Source: Cardinium endosymbiont cEper1 of Encarsia pergandiella (lineage in GTDB: Bacteria > Bacteroidota > Bacteroidia > Cytophagales > Amoebophilaceae). From it: a stretch of DNA of 64,000 nucleotides. The translations under genes and the position numbers were made by a program. Of this stretch, positions 58,801-64,000 are shown one piece after another; position 1 is the first letter of the stretch, and each line of letters begins with the position of its first letter. The notes beneath the pieces were generated by a model, which was given only the letters and a program-made list of their open reading frames with translations, had not been told where the DNA came from and did no database searches. The stretch is from positions 310,035 to 374,034 of the forward strand of contig NC_018605.1 in assembly GCF_000304455.1 (NCBI RefSeq). The letters are read 5' to 3'.

Positions 58801-59563
58801 ACCTGTTTGTTTGAATATACACCAAGCTAAAAGTGGAATAATTATAGCAAAAGTTAAAAACTGCAATACATCTGTATAGGTGACCGAACGCACACCTCCA
58901 AACATAGAATAAAAAATAAGAACTAAAGTAGCAAGAATGCTAATGATGTGGGAATTAAATAAATCTAGAGCGATACACATGGTAATCACCTGGGATATTA
59001 CGACAATTTGCATAGTAATGATGCAAATAGAACTGCAAATACCAACTAGAGCCGTAATAATCCTTGGCCAAGTACCATATAAATTACCCATCATCTCTGG
59101 GACAGAAAGGCTTTGCATAAATGGCCCCATACGTAACATCAAATGACTAAAGAGCCATACACTAAAATTATCCACAAATAGAATAAGAATAATCCAGTAA
59201 ATACCAACTTTATGAACATACTCTACATTACGCATCATTCCTGCCGCAGTGTAATAAGTAGCCAACACCGTAGCCACTAAAGTAGCCGTAGCAAACTGCT
59301 TATTCCCCACTGCATATTCTCGAAAAGTGGTTTTTTTTCTGCTAAAGTAAATACCTACTATTAGTGTGAATAATAAAAAAGCCCCTACTTACAATAGGCA
59401 TATTGAAGTAAATCATAGGTGTCAACATGTTAAAAAGGTATAAGAAGTATTATATTAATATCATACTTTGTATAATAAAGATTTTGTTTCAAAAAATCAA
59501 AAAAAGAAGGGTTATTGGGGTGTACCAAAAGATTGCTACAATCAAGCTTTGTCTCGTTTGAGG
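55858..59563. repeat. Tandem duplication, unit 2 (about 3.7 kb)
   Basis: The second unit begins where unit 1 ends, with no spacer, and closes with GTCTCGTTTGAGG at about 59551-59563. It carries the second receptor gene and the same 5' flank. Identity is near complete over the cytoplasmic half of the gene (compare 53460-53700 with 57170-57410) and much lower over the membrane helices. Confidence 0.85.
55864..59310 (-). CDS. Giant receptor, copy 2, first membrane helix lost by a frameshift
   Basis: A 1148-residue paralogue of the adjacent gene with the same domain order: symporter-like domain, conserved loop (LLKQPDGTGW, QQEDSRKRAERKEA), second membrane block, degenerate kinase and RelA/SpoT-HD-like end with the same replaced residues (LLYGLVRR). 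The open frame starts at GTG 59310 (Met-Gly-Asn-Lys-Gln). In copy 1 about 40 more N-terminal residues encode the first helix. The same sequence exists here (AFLLFTLIVGIYFSRKKTTF) but a two-base deletion near 59387 puts it out of frame with the expected start near 59425. Either translation begins at the GTG without helix 1 or this copy is decaying. The rest is open and conserved, which argues for recent damage or for use of the shorter form. Confidence 0.7.
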   Translation of the reverse strand: MGNKQFATATLVATVLATYYTAAGMMRNVEYVHKVGIYWIILILFVDNFSVWLFSHLMLRMGPFMQSLSVPEMMGNLYGTWPRIITALVGICSSICIITMQIVVISQVITMCIALDLFNSHIISILATLVLIFYSMFGGVRSVTYTDVLQFLTFAIIIPLLAWCIFKQTGKSMVEVVALLQTEKKFQWNSLLNSLFHFDIKSLGMWATMLCIMVPDLGCPAIMQRVYMCSGPTQAKKVFLYVSLLCLLISGFILLIGVFVFIGGESTLPVEGVWDYIMTNISPLFKGLVCISFLAMAMSTADSCLNACSVIVSNDIVKILQKRKKFTDVYQFKIARWATLLVGLSSMFLTFYSKDLLDLLMLSFSFSLPVITLPALLAVFGFRGTSRTALIGMGTGALAILTWNKWVKSTTDIDGSFVCMLANGLAMMVAHYLLKQPDGTGWLKPDNVFRQIQQEDSRKRAERKEAIQNAWANRKATLANLATLRFIGLYIIAIAILGYWFIKPNRIYWAICQVVVGVLFTSSKTFFSKVLSNWFMGLALLIVLAIYLPVNLLWEWWSMVHPIFAISLALSHLALILWVFPLYLGIGITSVTLLVAIYPIYIGFSFSLLSLLFPLLIVSIFIFSIIICLKVKIGKLTSRNIYLEDQEKIRASQQLKASLYEAALVPSTRAASPKRYGSILTQVVRKVEESISFLDNHTALYKEDFQTIIHKFYDWICYFNNREATKAHALLQPTQITLDKLIRTVEATLSQEMDHPPKLLVEKVRLPNSRLSTGIVCDIHQVTYALVKAILRMGKPTETPPIINVALHPTALQCKQADAIDNSGPVYIDFQAIALVISLDTVDPDHLPKVKKCYDKIDYMDPKKEKEAPPSIDLEQDTLSSVVRVHYGYLEAAFDQKQPTMLMVLPIDITDILNKMTAKLPIDSLTIEAPVTPKEQADSMMKLMQFHDHICKASYHADPMDLKTISGILLLLRKHFGFKRHVSGQLFYVRAVGIAELVVDWAFHSPKVVYAALLYGLVRRTCLPLSYIKEHYNLGVYAFVSNIIKIDKREALDHPSLLYVQNRLEKAIKEEHLQLSVLFIKLAERLYDLRHAAGYIDLTTVKHMAQETLNIDVQIAHTYLDPAIGKALEKAAKEALELCTVIEKDQNS

Positions 59564-59760
59564 AGACTGATGATACTTCTAGCGGTGTGATGGGTTAATT
59601 TTATAGGTTTTATCCATACCAAATAGGGTAAAAAAACCAGCGCGACAGAAGCTATTTTGTTCCTCTTATTAAATTTTATATCATTGTAACAACCGTTTTA
59701 CTGCCTGTTTGGCATAAGGCGTTATGCAAGCGATCTATTCTGTATTTAAAAACAGCTCCT

Positions 59761-60603
59761 ATGGCTATATTAAAAAAACAAAACAATTTTGTACAACGTT
59801 TTTTTTCGATTGTCTTCTTTACACCTGTTATTATTTTTGCGATTTTTTGGTCCGCATGGACCTATTTTTTTCTTTTTTTTTATGTAGTTATGCTGACCAT
59901 GCTGGAGTTTTATAAGCTGCTTAAACAAGCAAATGTTGCGCCTATGCGTGGCTATGGCATTTGGCTAGGCTTGCTTGTATATACCCTAGTCTTTTCCTAT
60001 TATCTTCAAGATAACTTTTCACCCCTATTAAGCTATGGGGCTATTTTGTTCACTATTTTAATATATATCGCTGCACTATATAGCCGCAAGCCCTCTAACC
60101 CTTTTTTAGATATTGCGGTTACCTTTTTGGGTATTTTATATATTGCGGTTCCTTGTGGTATGCTACATTATTTGGCCTTTTTTAAAGGCATCTATTCGCA
60201 CCAATTGATATTGGGCTTACTGATCATTGTTTGGAGCCAGGATACAGGGGCCTATCTAGTGGGTTCTACCATAGGAAAATCTAAATTGTTTAAGCGGATT
60301 TCTCCTCAAAAAACATGGGAAGGTTTTGGAGCCGGTGCATTGTTTGCCCTTGTAACAGGTTATTTTATCGCCTATTTTTTTAATATTTTACCTCTATGGC
60401 AGTGGCTTGCCATCTCGGCTATTACCATACTTACAGGGACCTATGGAGATTTGGTCGCCTCATTGCTTAAAAGGAGTGTAGATGTAAAAAACGCTAGCGA
60501 AATGATTCCAGGACATGGAGGACTCTTGGACAGGGTGGATAGCTTATTGCTAACCATTCCTACCGTAGTTGCATTTTTGAAAATAACTTTACTATGTGGG
60601 TAA
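59761..60603 (+). CDS. cdsA: Phosphatidate cytidylyltransferase
   Basis: A 280-residue membrane enzyme that makes CDP-diacylglycerol from phosphatidate and CTP. Eight or so hydrophobic segments are visible. The family signature is complete: SQDTGAYLVGSTIGKSKLF, RISPQKTWEGFGAGAL, then GDLVASLLKRSVDVKNAS and MIPGHGGLLDRVDSLL. The next gene, psd, acts later in the same pathway to phosphatidylethanolamine; phosphatidylserine synthase is not adjacent. Confidence 0.96.
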   Translation: MAILKKQNNFVQRFFSIVFFTPVIIFAIFWSAWTYFFLFFYVVMLTMLEFYKLLKQANVAPMRGYGIWLGLLVYTLVFSYYLQDNFSPLLSYGAILFTILIYIAALYSRKPSNPFLDIAVTFLGILYIAVPCGMLHYLAFFKGIYSHQLILGLLIIVWSQDTGAYLVGSTIGKSKLFKRISPQKTWEGFGAGALFALVTGYFIAYFFNILPLWQWLAISAITILTGTYGDLVASLLKRSVDVKNASEMIPGHGGLLDRVDSLLLTIPTVVAFLKITLLCG

Positions 60604-60686
60604 AAAAGATCAAATTCAGTCTGTTTGTAGACCACTGGGTGATCTATAAAACCCTACTATAGCTATAGATTGTCAGGCTTCTAATA

Positions 60687-61343
60687 ATGAAAATACATAA
60701 AGAAGGAAAGGGAATTTTATTATGGACGCCCGTTGTATTGCTGCTGATTTATTATGGCATCCATAAAAAAGTGCTGTTTAGTTACCGCCAATCCATAGGA
60801 TTTACAGTAGTAAGTGGTGCTTTGTATTTTTGGTTGATCTATTTTTTTAGGGATCCATACCGGATCATTCATACCCAAGATCAATATATATTGGGGCCAG
60901 CAGATGGTAAAATTTTGAGTATTCAAAAGGTGTATGAGGAAGAGTACTTACGGGAAGATCGCATCAAAGTTAGTATATTTATGTCTCCTTTTAATGTACA
61001 TGTCAATCGATTTCCGATGTCTGGCAGAATTGTCTTTTTTAAATACCATCCAGGTAAGTACCTGGTTGCTTTTCATCGCAAAGCCAGTACACATAACGAA
61101 AGAACCTCTATTGTAATTGAAAATGAGAATGGTCAGCAAATTCTTTTTAGACAAATAGCTGGTTTTATGGCACGTCGCATCAAGTTTTATTTTAAAGAAG
61201 GTGAGGCAGTTCAACAGGGTGAAAAATGTGGCTTTATTAAGTTTGGTTCGAGAGCAGAAGTTTATTTGCCGCTAGATGCCGATATTCAAGTATCTGTAGG
61301 GGATAAAGTAAAAGGTGGCATTACTGTTTTGGCCAAAATATAA
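60687..61343 (+). CDS. psd: Phosphatidylserine decarboxylase (short, Bacteroidota type)
   Basis: A 218-residue proenzyme that turns phosphatidylserine into phosphatidylethanolamine. Two membrane segments lie near the N-terminus (GILLWTPVVLLLIYYGI, GFTVVSGALYFWLIYFF). SIFMSPFNVHVNRFPMSG and YHPGKYLVAFHRKASTHNER are typical. The self-cleavage Gly-Ser that yields the pyruvoyl group is in GFIKFGSRAEVYLPL. The short form fits the archaeal/Bacteroidota subfamily. Confidence 0.94.
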   Translation: MKIHKEGKGILLWTPVVLLLIYYGIHKKVLFSYRQSIGFTVVSGALYFWLIYFFRDPYRIIHTQDQYILGPADGKILSIQKVYEEEYLREDRIKVSIFMSPFNVHVNRFPMSGRIVFFKYHPGKYLVAFHRKASTHNERTSIVIENENGQQILFRQIAGFMARRIKFYFKEGEAVQQGEKCGFIKFGSRAEVYLPLDADIQVSVGDKVKGGITVLAKI

Positions 61344-61409
61344 CTTCTAGATGTCCATCTGGGTAAGTTTTTCTAACTATTGTATTTGTATTATTTTTCA
61401 CATTGATAT

Positions 61410-62909
61410 ATGGCAGTACGTGTACGGTTTGCACCTAGTCCAACGGGGGCACTACATATTGGTAGTGTTAGAACCATTCTTTATAATTACTTTTTAGCCC
61501 AAAAAGAAGGAGGCCGTTTTATACTCCGTATTGAAGATACTGATCAAAAACGTTGGGTGGCTGGTGCGGAGGCTTATATTCTAGAAAGCTTGAGCTGGCT
61601 AGGGATTGTACCAGATGAAGGCCCTCAAGAAGGGGGGGCATTTGGTCCTTATAAACAATCTGAACGGATTGGGATCTATCAAAAGTACATCCAACCTTTG
61701 TTGGATAGTGGACATGCCTACTATGCGTTTGACACACCAGCAGAAATTGAGGCGATGCGGGAACGACTTAAAGCAGCAAAAGTGGCCAATCCACAGTATA
61801 ATGCCACTAGCCGTGAATGGATGCGCAATGGATTGACCATGCCTATCGAACAGGTCAAGGAATGGATCGCCGTAGGCAAACCCTATGTGATTCGACTAAA
61901 AATGCCGCATAAAACCCTTATACGCTTTCGTGATGGCATTCGTGGCTGGGTAAAAGTAGATACTACGGCCTTGGATGATAAGGTTTTGATGAAGTCAGAT
62001 GGTTTGCCTACTTATCACTTTGCTAGTGTTATAGATGATCATCTGATGCAAATCAGCCATGTCATCCGTGGTGAAGAGTGGCTACCCTCTACCCCTATTC
62101 ATATATGGTTGTACCGTTGCCTAGGCTGGGGAGATATAATGCCCCAATTTATACATCTACCGCTACTATTGGCCCCCGATGGTCAAGGAAAATTAAGTAA
62201 GCGTCATGCCGATCAATATGGCTTTCCTGCCTTCCCTATCGCTTGGAATAGCCCAGATCTGACCGTTGAAAAGGCATTTAGAGAAGCAGGCTATTTGCCA
62301 GAAGCATTGTTGAATTTCTTGGCTTTATTGGGGTGGAATCCAGGTACCCATCAAGAAATATTTACCAAAAAAGGCTTAATAGAGGCCTTTTCTTTGGAAC
62401 GACTAGGCAAGTCAGGTGTTAAGTTTGATATGGCAAAAGCCAAATGGTTTAACCAACAACATATTAAAAAACAAGGCCCAACTGCTTGGGCGAACTACTT
62501 TATAACAGAAGCTGCACAAGAAAATGTAGTTTGTAGCCAGCAAGATGCAATAGCCATTTGTAACTTGGTGAAAGATAGAATTACTTTCCCAAAGGATTTC
62601 TGGCAAGAAGGTAGATTTTTTTTCTTTGATCCTGTAGATTATAACGCTGAACTAATCCAGAAAAAATGGAATCACCAAACCAAAGAGGGGATCATGGCTT
62701 TTCATACAGGGCTTGCTTCCCTCGTAGAGTGGAATCCGAATAAGATTAAACAGTTGCTAGAAGTAACGCCTATTTCTGGTATGATGCCTCTATTGCGTAT
62801 GGCCCTTACAGGAAAAATGGCTGGTCCAGACCTTATAGAAATTATAGTCCTACTGGGTACTAAGAAGACTCATACGAGAATTGCTACATTTTTAGAACAA
62901 ATGGGATAG
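61410..62909 (+). CDS. gltX: Glutamyl-tRNA synthetase
   Basis: A 499-residue class I synthetase that charges tRNA-Glu. The HIGH motif is in RFAPSPTGALHIGSVRT, RFILRIEDTDQKRW follows, and the KMSKS-like motif is GKLSKRHADQYGFPAF. HVIRGEEWLPSTPIH and LLNFLALLGWNPG are also family markers. The C-terminal anticodon-binding part is present. Whether it also charges tRNA-Gln depends on the presence of GlnRS or GatCAB elsewhere. A strong palindromic terminator follows. Confidence 0.97.
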   Translation: MAVRVRFAPSPTGALHIGSVRTILYNYFLAQKEGGRFILRIEDTDQKRWVAGAEAYILESLSWLGIVPDEGPQEGGAFGPYKQSERIGIYQKYIQPLLDSGHAYYAFDTPAEIEAMRERLKAAKVANPQYNATSREWMRNGLTMPIEQVKEWIAVGKPYVIRLKMPHKTLIRFRDGIRGWVKVDTTALDDKVLMKSDGLPTYHFASVIDDHLMQISHVIRGEEWLPSTPIHIWLYRCLGWGDIMPQFIHLPLLLAPDGQGKLSKRHADQYGFPAFPIAWNSPDLTVEKAFREAGYLPEALLNFLALLGWNPGTHQEIFTKKGLIEAFSLERLGKSGVKFDMAKAKWFNQQHIKKQGPTAWANYFITEAAQENVVCSQQDAIAICNLVKDRITFPKDFWQEGRFFFFDPVDYNAELIQKKWNHQTKEGIMAFHTGLASLVEWNPNKIKQLLEVTPISGMMPLLRMALTGKMAGPDLIEIIVLLGTKKTHTRIATFLEQMG

Positions 62910-62928
62910 ATTGGCTTATGGTTAAGTG

Positions 62929-62962
62929 TATCTCAAATAGATTGCATAATCTATTTGAGATA
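62929..62962. terminator. Bidirectional terminator between gltX and the flotillin gene
   Basis: TATCTCAAATAGATT, loop GCAT, then AATCTATTTGAGATA: a perfect 15-bp stem with a four-base loop, placed between two convergent genes. A long T-run does not follow on either side, so termination may rely on the stem or Rho; the shape and place are nevertheless convincing. Confidence 0.6.
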
Positions 62963-63034
62963 CTGATTATCAAATTAAAAATATATAATTTAGATTGATA
63001 TTATACAGAGATAAAGTGGTTGTTTTTTTGTATG

Positions 63035-63110
63035 GAGTTTTTAGTCCAATATAATTGCACAAAATGCATAGATTTTTCGGTAAAAGATAGACTTAGCTAA
63101 GTTGGACTAA
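63035..63110. repeat. Dispersed repeat copy d and 9-bp inverted repeat
   Basis: On the minus strand 63035-63053 reads TATATTGGACTAAAAACTC, a weaker copy of the repeat seen at 25509, 40422 and 41811. TTAGTCCAA (63041-63049) is mirrored by TTGGACTAA (63102-63110), so this 70-bp stretch has inverted ends like a small mobile remnant. Confidence 0.35.
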
Positions 63111-63149
63111 CAAGGAACTATAATTTTTCTATTGGTTATTTTTATTACG

Positions 63150-64000
63150 TTAATGTCCTTTGCTTGGGAGCATGTCATCTGCTGCTACACTAGCACGCAT
63201 TTGGGTATCTGCTTTTATATTTTGCATACGATAATGATCCATAACACCCAACTGGCCCTTTCTTAAAGCAAAGGCCAAAGCCTGTGGCACTTCTGCTTCA
63301 GATAAAATAACCTTGGCCCTTGCTTCTTCAGATTTAGCCTTCATTTCTTGCTCTAAAGCTACCGCCATGGCACGCTTTTCTTCTGCTTTGGCCTCAGCCA
63401 CACGTAAGTCGGCATTCGCTTGATCAATTTGGAGTTTGGCACCAATATTGTCACCTACATCGACATCAGCAATGTCAATAGAAAGTATCTGGAAAGCGGT
63501 TCCTGCATCTAAACCTCTATTCAATACCAACTGTGAAATTTTATCTGGATTGGCTAATACCTCTTTATGACTCTCAGAAGAACCAATAGAGGTAACAATA
63601 CCCTCTCCTACACGGGCCAAAATAGTTTCTTCTCCAGCACCCCCTACCAATTGCTGAATATTGGCTCTAACCGTAACCCTTGCTTGGGCAATCAGCTGAA
63701 TGCCATCCATAGCTACAGCTGCTACAGAAGGGGTATTGATAACCTTTGGATTAACAGAAATTTGGACGGCCTGAAATACATCCCTACCAGCTAAGTCAAT
63801 CGCAGTAGCTTGCTTAAATGAAAGACCAATATTGGCTTTATCTGCAGAAATAAGCGCTTTAATTACAGATGGTACATGACCACCGGCTAAATAATGGGTT
63901 TCAACCTCGGTCAAGGTCAACTTGAGACCTGCCTTAGTAGCTACAATCAGTCCATCTACAATAACAGCAGGCGGCACTTTACGAATCCGCATAGAAACCA
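63150..64000 (-). CDS. floA: Flotillin-like protein FloA (SPFH family), 5' end outside window
   Basis: The C-terminal 280-plus residues of an SPFH-domain protein that organises membrane microdomains. The frame stays open to the window end, and Met at 63992 ([14 protein letters not shown]) corresponds to an internal position in FloA. The family blocks are [59 protein letters not shown], and the [18 protein letters not shown] segment. A long charged helix ([20 protein letters not shown]) with EA repeats follows, then a short polar tail. N-terminal membrane anchor and promoter are outside the window. Confidence 0.9.
   Translation of the reverse strand, partial: VSMRIRKVPPAVIVDGLIVATKAGLKLTLTEVETHYLAGGHVPSVIKALISADKANIGLSFKQATAIDLAGRDVFQAVQISVNPKVINTPSVAAVAMDGIQLIAQARVTVRANIQQLVGGAGEETILARVGEGIVTSIGSSESHKEVLANPDKISQLVLNRGLDAGTAFQILSIDIADVDVGDNIGAKLQIDQANADLRVAEAKAEEKRAMAVALEQEMKAKSEEARAKVILSEAEVPQALAFALRKGQLGVMDHYRMQNIKADTQMRASVAADDMLPSKGH

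Noticed and set aside
1-64000. CRISPR arrays, rRNA genes, tmRNA, prophage genes
   Set aside because: No regularly spaced direct repeats, rRNA-like stretches, tmRNA-like ends or phage structural genes were seen on either strand.

Overview
The window looks like a reduced, AT-rich genome of the phylum Bacteroidota, most likely an intracellular symbiont of the Cardinium/Amoebophilus type. The evidence is Bacteroidota-specific families (DUF4293, DUF5683), promoters with the -33 TTTG / -7 TAnnTTTG pattern, decayed IS5 and IS256 elements, and many gene remnants between housekeeping genes. The genus assignment is inference; no search was possible.

Layout. 1-3.1 kb: end of rplY, pth, an IS5-family element sitting exactly in the pth stop codon, then gene debris. 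3.1-9.6 kb: HU-like protein, tRNAs, a DUF4293 protein, lolD, holA and a 1009-residue TPR protein. 9.7-15 kb (minus strand): DUF5683-parB-parA, mnmG with a perfect parS site in its leader, and ndk. 15.3-26.8 kb: lipB, an HTH protein, rsmA, thyA, an S66 carboxypeptidase, xerD, a PlsC-type acyltransferase, grpE-dnaJ-dnaX and a secreted repeat/barrel protein. 27-40 kb: tRNA-Tyr/Gly/Thr-tuf, tRNA-Trp-secE-nusG-rplKAJL-rpoBC. 40.2-44.4 kb: tRNA-Val, a small basic protein, a phosphopantetheinyl transferase, a dead IS256 element, and 1.1 kb of AT-rich non-coding DNA ending in a palindrome with DnaA-box-like motifs. 44.4-52.1 kb: recG, an M32 carboxypeptidase, ftsL-ftsI-murE. 52.2-59.6 kb: an exact tandem duplication of a giant membrane receptor. 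59.8-64 kb: cdsA, psd, gltX and a flotillin-like gene cut by the window end.

Most unusual are the two tandem receptor genes (52.2-59.3 kb). Each joins a sodium/solute-symporter domain, a second membrane block, a degenerate histidine-kinase-like region and a C-terminal domain resembling the RelA/SpoT HD hydrolase with the metal-binding residues replaced. The second oddity is GrpE, which carries about 75 extra N-terminal residues with 13 cysteines in clusters spaced 11-13 residues apart.

The parABS locus, the divergent gene orientation around 14-15 kb, and hand-sampled base skew (C>G on the plus strand at 8-9 kb, G>C at 39 and 45 kb) suggest that the replication origin is near 14-25 kb. The DnaA-box palindrome at 44.2 kb is a rival candidate.
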